Program-made: the position numbers and the translations under genes
Shown here: piece after piece, positions 1-5,731 of the stretch
How positions within the stretch are numbered: position 1 is the stretch's first letter
Layout: each line of letters starts with the position of its first letter
The notes under the pieces: generated by a model
The model's input: the letters and a program-made list of their open reading frames with translations, nothing else
What the model was told of the DNA's origin: nothing
Database searches by the model: none
Assembly (NCBI GenBank): GCA_937875245.1
Contig: CALNCH010000186.1
Location: 1 to 10,621, forward strand
From: an uncultured Spirochaetaceae bacterium
Lineage (GTDB): Bacteria; Spirochaetota; Spirochaetia; Treponematales; Treponemataceae
Length of the DNA: 10,621 nt
Reading direction: 5' to 3'

Positions 1-117
1 GGTGAATACAATGCCTTAGAAACGGCAAAACTCATGACAAAGCAAGGGTTTGTTGATATAGTTACTTATACTGACTTAGGAGGGCAACCTCGGGTAACCC
101 GGGCAATAAAACCATGA
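1..117 (+). CDS. prmC: C-terminal end of probable peptide chain release factor N5-glutamine methyltransferase (PrmC/HemK), 5' partial
   Basis: Frame 1 is open from the first base to a TGA at 115-117 and gives 38 residues. The pattern is a helix (residues ~5-14), then GFVDIVTY, then DLGGQPRVTRA. This resembles the extreme C-terminus of PrmC, where a Gly-Phe-x-x-Val strand is followed by an Asp-Leu-x-Gly-x-x-Arg-Val strand that closes the methyltransferase fold. PrmC methylates the GGQ glutamine of release factors RF1 and RF2 in the cytoplasm, using S-adenosylmethionine. The catalytic NPPY motif lies outside the window, so the call rests only on the tail. The stop overlaps the next start as ATGA, which suggests one transcript with rel and translational coupling. 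Another class I methyltransferase is possible. Confidence 0.6.
   Translation, partial: GEYNALETAKLMTKQGFVDIVTYTDLGGQPRVTRAIKP
78..116 (+). promoter_or_regulatory. Structured translation-initiation region of rel (distant Shine-Dalgarno plus hairpin)
   Basis: A strong AGGAGG sits at 78-83, but it is 30 bases before the rel ATG (114), too far for normal use. Between them, 89-94 can pair with 98-103 around a TAA loop (CTCGGG/CCCGGG, with one G-U pair). If this hairpin forms, the effective spacing falls to about 15 bases. A competing GAGG-GCAA-CCTC hairpin (80-91) would instead bury the Shine-Dalgarno. Coupling through the ATGA overlap with the upstream gene is the simpler explanation. This is inference from base pairing only. 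Confidence 0.25.
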
Positions 118-1940
118 TTGAAAAACTGGAGTTTAATACTACTATTGTAGATCCAGAGGAATTACTTCGAATCTTTTTTAGAGAAAATCCTCAATACAAT
201 GCGGCTGATGTGGCAAAAATCACTAAAGCATGGAATTATTTAGTTTCAATAGCAGGTAATTTAACTCGAGATTGTGGTAGACCCTATATTTTGCATCCAA
301 TGCGGGTTGCGGCTATTTTAGCTTCAAGTCAGTTAGATGCAGATACTATTATTGCTGGATTTTTGCATAATGTGCTTTCTATTGAAAATGTAAAACCTGA
401 AGAAATTGAAGAAAAATTCGGTAAATCAGTAATAAATATTGTAAAAGCATCTACTCGTATTACAAATCTGAAAATTCAAAATAAAACATTACAACAAGCT
501 GATTCTGTTAGAAAAATGCTTTTTGCCATGGTGGATGATATTCGAGTTATATTGGTAAAGTTGACAGATAGACTTGATAGAATGAGGAATATCAAATTTG
601 TGGATCCAGAAGGACAAAAAAATATAGCTCAGGAAGTTATTGATATTTGGGCTCCCTTAGCTAATCGATTAGGTATGTCTTCTGTAAAAGTAGAATTAGA
701 AGATTTAAGTTTAAAATTTACCAATCCAGATGTGTTCCAGCAATTAAAAAGTTTAGTTGCCCTTAAAAAAGAAGAACGTTCAGAATACTTGGAAAAAGCT
801 CAAAAAGAAATTTATAAATCTGCAAACAGGGCGGGGATAGAAGTAACCGTTAGTAGTCGTGCAAAACATTTTTACTCTATTTATCAAAAAATGCGAAAGC
901 GTAATAAAAGTGCAGATGAATTATTTGACTTACTTGCATTGCGAGTAATTTGTAACACTACAGCTGAATGTTACATTATGATTGGACAAGTTCATAATTT
1001 GTGGAAACCCCTAGATGGGCGCTTTAAAGATTACATTGCAATGCCAAAAGCAAACGGTTACCAGAGTTTACATACCACTGTTTTATGTGAAGGAAAACCC
1101 TTAGAAATTCAAATTAGAACTACAGAAATGCATGCAGTGGCAGAACACGGTGTTGCAAGTCACTGGTTGTACAAAAAAGGGACAAATAACGATTCTGTTT
1201 CTGTAGAAAATCTGTCTATTATTAATCAGTTAAAAGAATTACGTAAAGATCATCTTAATGATGATGAGTTTTTTAACGAGATAAAAGGGGAATTGCTAGG
1301 GGATTCAATTTTCGTTTTTACTCCTAATGGAGATGTTCGAGAATTACCACAAGGGGCAACTGCTATCGATTTTGCCTATTCAATTCACTCTCATATTGGA
1401 GAAACGATTGTAGGAGCCAAAGCTGACGGACATATTATTCCCTTATCTTCTCCTTTAAAAAATACTCAAATTATTGAAATTCTTACCAATCCTCAAGCCC
1501 ATCCTCGGGTAAACCAGTTGTCTTTGGTAAAAACTGCACGAGCTCGAAGTAAAATACGTTCTTGGCTTTTATCAAATGATCCTTCTTTTGAAACAGAAAA
1601 GGTTGCACCTAAAGAAACGGGAAAGGTTGAAACAGAACCGGCAAGTGGACAGCCTCGAAGTCATAAAAGTGGTACCGGATTAAATTCTTCATCTAGTAGT
1701 ATTAACGAAGATGCTCCCGTAAAAATCCGAATTGGAGACACGACGAATTTTATGATAACGGTAGCCCGTTGTTGTAATCCGAAGTATGGAGATGATATTG
1801 TGGGCTATGTTTCCCGTGGTCGAGGAATAACTGTACACAGAGCAGATTGTAGAAACTTTTGTCGTATTCCAAACATCAACGAAAGATATATTTCTGTAAT
1901 TTGGGAAGAGCCAGTAATAAAAAATCCCAATGGAAGATAA
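114..1940 (+). CDS. rel: RelA/SpoT-homologue (p)ppGpp synthetase with degenerate hydrolase site and shortened C-terminal half
   Basis: This is a cytoplasmic ribosome-linked enzyme that makes the alarmone (p)ppGpp from ATP and GTP/GDP. The HD hydrolase domain is at ~50-190. H61 (ILHP), H85 and D152 (LTDRL) remain, but the usual HDxxEDT reads HNVLSIE and the usual DRLHNM reads DRLDRM. The synthetase domain is at ~240-355: R249/K251 before YSIYQKM, metal-binding D272, the RFKDYIAMPK loop (303-312), NGYQSLHTT, and E331 in EIQIRT. A TGS domain follows (~398-460), then ARARSKIRSW, a Ser/Thr/Lys-rich linker of about 45 residues (~487-535), and a zinc-finger domain (C553, C554, H575, C579). It stops at 608 residues, where families of about 700 or more carry an ACT/RRM domain. 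RFKD is typical of bifunctional Rel, yet the hydrolase site looks broken. The ATG overlaps the upstream stop. The 3' end overlaps the convergent gene by 65 bases. Confidence 0.96.
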   Translation: MIEKLEFNTTIVDPEELLRIFFRENPQYNAADVAKITKAWNYLVSIAGNLTRDCGRPYILHPMRVAAILASSQLDADTIIAGFLHNVLSIENVKPEEIEEKFGKSVINIVKASTRITNLKIQNKTLQQADSVRKMLFAMVDDIRVILVKLTDRLDRMRNIKFVDPEGQKNIAQEVIDIWAPLANRLGMSSVKVELEDLSLKFTNPDVFQQLKSLVALKKEERSEYLEKAQKEIYKSANRAGIEVTVSSRAKHFYSIYQKMRKRNKSADELFDLLALRVICNTTAECYIMIGQVHNLWKPLDGRFKDYIAMPKANGYQSLHTTVLCEGKPLEIQIRTTEMHAVAEHGVASHWLYKKGTNNDSVSVENLSIINQLKELRKDHLNDDEFFNEIKGELLGDSIFVFTPNGDVRELPQGATAIDFAYSIHSHIGETIVGAKADGHIIPLSSPLKNTQIIEILTNPQAHPRVNQLSLVKTARARSKIRSWLLSNDPSFETEKVAPKETGKVETEPASGQPRSHKSGTGLNSSSSSINEDAPVKIRIGDTTNFMITVARCCNPKYGDDIVGYVSRGRGITVHRADCRNFCRIPNINERYISVIWEEPVIKNPNGR

Positions 1941-2232
1941 ATGTTAGTCTCTCTCTACAAATTGATTCATCAACAATTGTATCAACTATAATTTCCTCAT
2001 AGAGAATATGACCGTCTGCATCTTTTATGACTCTTCTTCTTTGCACTTTTGAAGTTTTTTTTGGGGGGATCTTTGTCTGAGAATTCTTTGTTTGGGTTGT
2101 ATTTCTGATTTCTCTAAGTCTTTCTTCATGTCTTCTGTCAGCCTCTTCTTCTGATCTTTCCCAATCAGCAGCCGCAGCGTAGTCAGACATTGCAGAACAA
2201 ATTAATATAACAGCAATTATTAGTAAAAGCAT
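1876..2232 (-). CDS. Small exported protein of unknown function (118 aa), 3' end antisense to rel
   Basis: I do not recognise a family. The ATG (2232-2230) has a good AGGGGGG ribosome site 5 bases upstream (2238-2244). The N-terminus is a hydrophobic segment (residues 1-15, MLLLIIAVILICSA) ending in an Ala-rich stretch (19-22) that could be a signal-peptidase I site, so periplasmic or surface location is inferred. Residues 25-45 are highly charged (Glu/Arg). Residues 50-62 are Lys/Pro-rich and are encoded by a C6A8 run. Residues 66-90 (RRRVIKDADGHILYEEI) look like a beta-hairpin and may be the conserved core. Residues 98-118 are translated from the antisense of rel, so this hydrophobic tail may be an accidental run-on after loss of an older stop. 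It has its own predicted promoter and follows the U32 gene by 80 bases. Confidence 0.7.
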   Translation of the reverse strand: MLLLIIAVILICSAMSDYAAAADWERSEEEADRRHEERLREIRNTTQTKNSQTKIPPKKTSKVQRRRVIKDADGHILYEEIIVDTIVDESICRERLTFIFHWDFLLLALPKLQKYIFR

Positions 2233-2252
2233 TTGTACCCCCCTGTATGTTT

Positions 2253-2261
2253 ATTATAACA
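2253..2261 (-). promoter_or_regulatory. Extended -10 promoter for the small exported-protein gene
   Basis: The minus strand reads TGTTATAAT, a perfect TATAAT with the TG of an extended -10 element. Transcription would begin near 2246 and give a leader of about 14 bases that carries the GGGGGG ribosome site. No convincing -35 hexamer is found 16-18 bases upstream, as expected when the TG extension compensates. It suggests the small gene can be expressed independently of the genes upstream. Confidence 0.55.
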
Positions 2262-2291
2262 TGGGTAGGGGTAAAGTACATGATAACGTGT

Positions 2292-2324
2292 AAAAAAAGT
2301 GATTTATACTGGTTATCTTCCAGT
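2292..2324 (-). terminator. Possible weak terminator after the U32 gene
   Basis: On the minus strand ACTGG and CCAGT (2324-2320 and 2312-2308) pair around a 7-base loop that contains the U32 stop codon, and a run of seven T follows (2298-2292). The stem is only 5 bp and nine bases separate it from the T run, so termination would be inefficient and read-through into the small gene is plausible. Confidence 0.3.
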
Positions 2325-3734
2325 TCGTCGAATTTGGCCTTCTACATATTCAGGGTCTTTTACTCGTACAATCCAATTTTCTTCGATAGGCTTATTTGTG
2401 TACAAATAATAGCTTCCCCCATGACTTACCCAGTCTTGTAGTAAACAGTTTTCTGTATCTACAAAATAACTTTCAGTATCTTTTATTCCTATGTTTTCAG
2501 GTCCAACGTACTCTAGTTCTGTTCCTGCATCAACTTTATTCAAAGGCACATACTCAAAAAGTCTATAACCTTCTTTTTTTACCAGTGGATGAGGTACTTT
2601 TTCTGGATGATCAGCTAAGTCTCTTTCTTTTGCTTTTCTGGCATCTGGATGCATGGTCTCTAATTCTTTTTGGAATGTATTTGCTACTTCTGTAGATTTT
2701 GCAAAGACTTCTTCTGGATTTGCCATTAGTTTTCCAATGGTTGCTACCATATCATATTCACTGTCAGATTCACCCATAGTGGTTTTATCAGCATCTTCTC
2801 GGCGATAGAAAAATCCAGTGCCAAATTCTCTATGTTTTGCTTTATACAGCTCATCTACGAAGGGTTTTGCTTCTTCTGGTGATATTTTTCCCTCTAAAGC
2901 GTCTAGGGCTTTTCGGTAAGCTCTCGTTGTAAGTGCTACATAGTACAAGCTTTTCATTCTGCCTTCAATTTTTAAGGAATCCACTCCTGCTTCTTTCAAA
3001 TCATCTAAGTGATCTACCATACAAAGATCTTTTGAAGACAAAATGGCAGTGTAATCATCTCCTTCAAAAACAGGGAAATATTCTCCAGGACGTGCTTTTT
3101 CTTCTAAAAGCAAATTGCCACTTTTTGCCAAGAGTTTGTAATCCCAGCGACAAGAATGAGAACAAAAACCACCATTTGCACTGCGGCCGGTCATGTATGC
3201 ACTCATAAGACAACGACCTGAATAAGCGATGCACATTGCTCCATGAGCAAATACTTCAATTTCCATTTCTGGAACAGCGTCTTTAATTTCTTTTACTTCT
3301 GCTAAACTAGCTTCTCGTCCTAATACGACCCTGCTAAAACCAATATCTCGATACATTTTAACTGCTTCTTTGTTTATACAACTTGCTTGGGTACTTAGGT
3401 GTAAGTCAGTATTAGGAAAGTGTTTTTGTAAAATACGGGTTATTCCTAAATCTTGGACAATAAAAGCATCTATGGGGTAGGCTTTAAAATAGTCAATTTC
3501 ACTTAAAAAATGATCTATGTCTTTGTTATGAAAACTAATGTTTAAAGCGCAATGTAATCGTTTTTGAGGATATTTTGTTTTTAGCTCTTGTATTTGCTCA
3601 TATTCGTTTTCGTAAAAATTATCTGCTTTTACTCGCAATGAAAATCGTTTTAATCCAATATAGGCAGCATCTGCTCCGTATTCATAAGCATATTGTAATT
3701 TTTCTATGTTTCCAGCTGGGGCTAGTAATTCCAT
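2313..3734 (-). CDS. trhP: Peptidase U32 family protein, probable tRNA uridine-34 hydroxylation protein (TrhP/YegQ-like)
   Basis: This 473-residue protein starts MELLAPAG and has the U32 signature at 160-178: Glu-Val-Phe-x-His-Gly-Ala-x-Cys, then Gly-x-Cys-Leu-Met-Ser. C168, C175, C191 and C195 (the last two in GFCSHSCRW) match the four cysteines that U32 proteins use for an iron-sulfur cluster. KIEGRMKS (~255-262) and REFGTGFF (~302-309) are further family landmarks. The N-terminal ~310 residues form the TIM-barrel core; the rest includes the small beta-barrel C-terminal domain. The HGA-x-C...GRCLMS...CSHSCRW arrangement is closest to E. coli YegQ and B. subtilis YrrN/YrrO, which act in prephenate-dependent 5-hydroxyuridine formation at tRNA position 34. 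Other U32 roles (collagenase-like protease, ubiquinone hydroxylation) fit less well. The ATG has an AGGAGA ribosome site 4 bases upstream (3739-3744). The gene lies 27 bases after the exported-protein gene and is probably cotranscribed with it. Family is sure; exact role is inferred. Confidence 0.85.
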   Translation of the reverse strand: MELLAPAGNIEKLQYAYEYGADAAYIGLKRFSLRVKADNFYENEYEQIQELKTKYPQKRLHCALNISFHNKDIDHFLSEIDYFKAYPIDAFIVQDLGITRILQKHFPNTDLHLSTQASCINKEAVKMYRDIGFSRVVLGREASLAEVKEIKDAVPEMEIEVFAHGAMCIAYSGRCLMSAYMTGRSANGGFCSHSCRWDYKLLAKSGNLLLEEKARPGEYFPVFEGDDYTAILSSKDLCMVDHLDDLKEAGVDSLKIEGRMKSLYYVALTTRAYRKALDALEGKISPEEAKPFVDELYKAKHREFGTGFFYRREDADKTTMGESDSEYDMVATIGKLMANPEEVFAKSTEVANTFQKELETMHPDARKAKERDLADHPEKVPHPLVKKEGYRLFEYVPLNKVDAGTELEYVGPENIGIKDTESYFVDTENCLLQDWVSHGGSYYLYTNKPIEENWIVRVKDPEYVEGQIRRTGR

Positions 3735-3761
3735 ATATTCTCCTATTGGTTGTATATCGTG

Positions 3762-4778
3762 TTAGATATATGTTTTAAATGACACAGAAGCGGTAATACT
3801 TTTTGCTCCAATATCATAGCCAACTTGTAATTCAGTTGTATAATCAAATAGTTGCCATATTTCCATTTGAAATTTGTAAAAAAAGCCTGCATAGAGATAC
3901 ATCTTATTTACGTAAGCTAAATCTATTTCTATTCCCATTCTGTTGTGGCTAGCAAAAAGGGTTCTGTTTTCTGTTTTTAAACTCATATTTTTGTGTATAA
4001 AAAAACGTCCAGAACTTACACTGATAAAAGAACTCTCTTCGGTTGGATGTATACCAGAATACCCATCAGATTTAATAATGGGGAATGTTTTATCATCAAG
4101 AATATATCTTATAGATTCTGTAACAGAAAATCCAGTCTTATTTGAAAATTCTACTGTATCACTATACAATCCCCCAAAACCTGTTAAATAGCGTTGTTCT
4201 CTGTCATTTATACTAATTTGATACATTTCAAAAGAAGGTTTGTAAAGATAATCCCAAGTTGTGTTTATGGTAATGCCAATTCGATGAAAGAAAAGAGTGC
4301 TTTTTGCTACTTTAGATGCTACTATTTCTGAATAATTGTGAATCTTTATCTGTGTTGGAGGGGGACTCTTAAACAAAATTGACTGTCCAAAACCTACGTA
4401 AAAATCCTTTATAGAAAAATCTGGGGTAATGTATAAAATACCAAACCCCTGGAAAGAATAAATAAGACTATTTTTTTTAGGAGGATACAATTCCAATAAA
4501 AAAGAAGCTGCTTCAAAAAGACCATATTGCTCTAGTTCGAGGTTTCCAGAAAGCAAAAAACTTTCATAATGAGATTTTGAAACGGAATTAGTAATTAGTA
4601 AATGAGAAAAACTATTTTGATAGCCTGCTACTATTAAAAAATCACTTTCTTTTGTACGGGTAGCAAAGGTTAGGTATTCTGGTGTTAATGAATCTTTTTC
4701 TTCACTTGAAACTCTTAGTGTACAAAATATCTGAAGAAAAAAAAGAAGGAGAATTATACAGAGTTTTCTCTGTATCAA
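3762..4778 (-). CDS. Exported protein of unknown function, possible outer-membrane beta-barrel (TTG start)
   Basis: I do not recognise a named family. The 338-residue product opens with a typical signal peptide: basic n-region (IQRK), hydrophobic core (residues ~6-19, CIILLLFFLQIF) and a polar cleavage region near RVSS-EE (~22-27). C19 is not in a good lipobox. The remainder has no long hydrophobic helix. It is rich in short alternating polar/aromatic segments with Gly, Tyr and Phe (for example GFGILYI, FYVGFGQ, MYLYAGFFYKF) and finishes with likely amphipathic strands (LQVGYDIG, ITASVSF), as in an outer-membrane barrel. The last residue is Ile rather than the common Phe. The start is TTG at 4778; no ATG occurs before residue ~184, and a GGAAGAAGG ribosome site precedes the TTG. 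It begins 1 base after the hydrolase stop, so the two are translationally coupled. Confidence 0.75.
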   Translation of the reverse strand: MIQRKLCIILLLFFLQIFCTLRVSSEEKDSLTPEYLTFATRTKESDFLIVAGYQNSFSHLLITNSVSKSHYESFLLSGNLELEQYGLFEAASFLLELYPPKKNSLIYSFQGFGILYITPDFSIKDFYVGFGQSILFKSPPPTQIKIHNYSEIVASKVAKSTLFFHRIGITINTTWDYLYKPSFEMYQISINDREQRYLTGFGGLYSDTVEFSNKTGFSVTESIRYILDDKTFPIIKSDGYSGIHPTEESSFISVSSGRFFIHKNMSLKTENRTLFASHNRMGIEIDLAYVNKMYLYAGFFYKFQMEIWQLFDYTTELQVGYDIGAKSITASVSFKTYI

Positions 4779-4779
4779 T

Positions 4780-5682
4780 TTATTGGCCTTCTTCCATTCT
4801 GCGAATATGCTTTCCTACTTGTTCTATGGCTAGGTGTGCTTCTTCTAAGTATTCATCTGCCATTTGGAACATATGTATCATATCTTTCCAAATATCAATG
4901 GTACAAGGGACACCGACTTTTCGTAGTTTATCTTGAAAACATTCTACATCTGGTAGTAATCGTTCATTTTCTGCCATTTGGATATAGACTTCAGGAAATC
5001 CTTCCAGTTTATCAGGGCTGGCATACATGGGAGAAACTAAAGGATTGGTTAAGTTTTGAGTAAAGGTATACATTTCTGAACAACGTTGTAATTGAGTAGC
5101 GGTCAAAATGGGATCTTTGCTTTTTCTATCCGACATTTTTATAGCTTCTGCATCTGCAGAAACGTCTAACCAAGGTGAAAAAAGGATTAATTCCTTTAAT
5201 TTTGTTCTAAAACTGCCTTTTATCGCTAAAGCAAGAGCTATGGCAATTAATGCTCCAGAACCATCTGCTCCAATAAAAATTTCTGGTTCACTGGTATACA
5301 ATTCTTTAATAACAGATTTTGCATCATCTAAAGCGGCAGGATAGGGAAATTTTGGTGCAAGTCGTATTTCAGGTACAATTACTTTGGTGCAAGAGGCATG
5401 AGCGATAGAGGCACAAAAACTTCGCCAAGAAGCACAAGAACCACCAATAAAAGAACCTCCATGAATGTATAACATACTCCGATTTTTGGAATACACTTCA
5501 GGAAGTAAGACATCACAGGTAATACCACCAATTATCTCTTGTTTGCATTCTACATTATTTGGTAAAAAGGGAGTTGCAAAAACGGTTTCGATTTTTTTTC
5601 GAAAATCATCTACCATTTGTTTTTCGGAGAAAATCATGGTTTGTATTTTTTTTATTGCCTTTTTTTTATCTTGTTGCACCAT
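4780..5682 (-). CDS. Alpha/beta-hydrolase of the HSL/acetyl-esterase family, probably catalytically inactive
   Basis: The product is 300 residues from the ATG at 5682; a TTG six bases upstream would add two. Family landmarks are clear: YIHGGSFIGGS (72-82) for the oxyanion hole, PEIRLAPKFPYPAALDDA (104-121), a nucleophile-elbow region FIGADGSGALIA (136-147), SPWLDVSA (169-176), AENERLLPD (237-245) and the MIHMFQM histidine (H270). Active members have GDSAGG at the elbow, with Ser as nucleophile. Here the aligned residue is Gly (G141), with Ser one position later and no G-x-S-x-G. The usual acid appears to be Asn (N239). No signal peptide is seen. Functional members hydrolyse short-chain esters; this one may bind a ligand or partner instead. 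The N-terminal part holds three A8 runs. There is no Shine-Dalgarno, and the extended -10 ends 7 bases before the ATG. If the real start is M16 or M23, the protein is slightly shorter. Confidence 0.85.
   Translation of the reverse strand: MVQQDKKKAIKKIQTMIFSEKQMVDDFRKKIETVFATPFLPNNVECKQEIIGGITCDVLLPEVYSKNRSMLYIHGGSFIGGSCASWRSFCASIAHASCTKVIVPEIRLAPKFPYPAALDDAKSVIKELYTSEPEIFIGADGSGALIAIALALAIKGSFRTKLKELILFSPWLDVSADAEAIKMSDRKSKDPILTATQLQRCSEMYTFTQNLTNPLVSPMYASPDKLEGFPEVYIQMAENERLLPDVECFQDKLRKVGVPCTIDIWKDMIHMFQMADEYLEEAHLAIEQVGKHIRRMEEGQ
4787..4795 (-). promoter_or_regulatory. Ribosome binding site fixing the TTG start of the exported protein
   Basis: The minus strand carries GGAAGAAGG inside the last codons of the upstream hydrolase gene, 8 bases before the TTG at 4778-4776. 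The junction reads TAA-A-TTG. The position of this site and the signal peptide that follows together decide for the TTG start. Confidence 0.6.
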
Positions 5683-5689
5683 ACGCAAT

Positions 5690-5698
5690 AGTATAGCA
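5690..5698 (-). promoter_or_regulatory. Extended -10 promoter for the hydrolase/exported/U32 operon
   Basis: The minus strand reads TGCTATACT, an extended -10 element. Its last base is 7 bases before the ATG at 5682, so transcription would begin almost at the A of the start codon and the message would be leaderless or nearly so. A -35 match is lacking at the usual distance. If translation starts further in, at M16 (5637), the leader would be about 45 bases. Confidence 0.5.
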
Positions 5699-5713
5699 AA
5701 AGAGTGAAAATCA

Positions 5714-5722
5714 TGCTATACT
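5714..5722 (+). promoter_or_regulatory. Extended -10 promoter for metA-mnmG
   Basis: The plus strand reads TGCTATACT, identical to the element on the other strand. The -10 ends 9 bases before the metA ATG (5732), predicting a leader of only 2-4 bases. No Shine-Dalgarno lies before the ATG (CCGCAAGTT), consistent with leaderless initiation. No -35 consensus is seen. Confidence 0.5.
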
Positions 5723-5731
5723 CCGCAAGTT

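Larger units (their letters stand above)
5690..5722. repeat. Perfect 9-bp inverted repeat formed by the two divergent -10 elements
   Basis: AGTATAGCA (5690-5698) and TGCTATACT (5714-5722) are exact reverse complements separated by 15 bases. Each arm is the extended -10 of one of the divergent promoters, so the symmetry may simply reflect back-to-back promoters. It could also be an operator for a dimeric repressor that shuts both directions. As RNA, the hairpin would have an AT-rich stem and no following T run, so it is a poor terminator. Confidence 0.6.

Noticed and set aside
1900..2060. Frameshifted ACT domain of rel
   Set aside because: The other two + frames close within about 24 codons and show no ACT-like sequence, so the domain seems absent and not merely displaced.
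2247..3208. Open frames on the + strand at 2247-2441, 2396-2695 and 2933-3208
   Set aside because: They lie antisense to the well-supported U32 gene, have no ribosome sites or recognisable motifs, and show the Leu/Phe/Ser-rich composition of antisense translation.
3745..3790. Possible promoter before the U32 gene (TTTAAA, 17 bases, TATACA on the minus strand)
   Set aside because: Both hexamers match only weakly in AT-rich DNA, there is no TG extension, and the 27-base gap fits operon read-through.
5590..5607. GATTTT...AAAATC inverted repeat within the hydrolase gene
   Set aside because: It is a short AT-only stem inside coding sequence, produced by the A8 lysine codons, with no terminator context.
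3575..5707. Open frames on the + strand at 3575-3778, 3943-4191, 4682-4936, 4836-5063, 5108-5344 and 5465-5707
   Set aside because: All are shadows of the leftward U32, exported-protein and hydrolase genes; none shows family motifs or an initiation signal.
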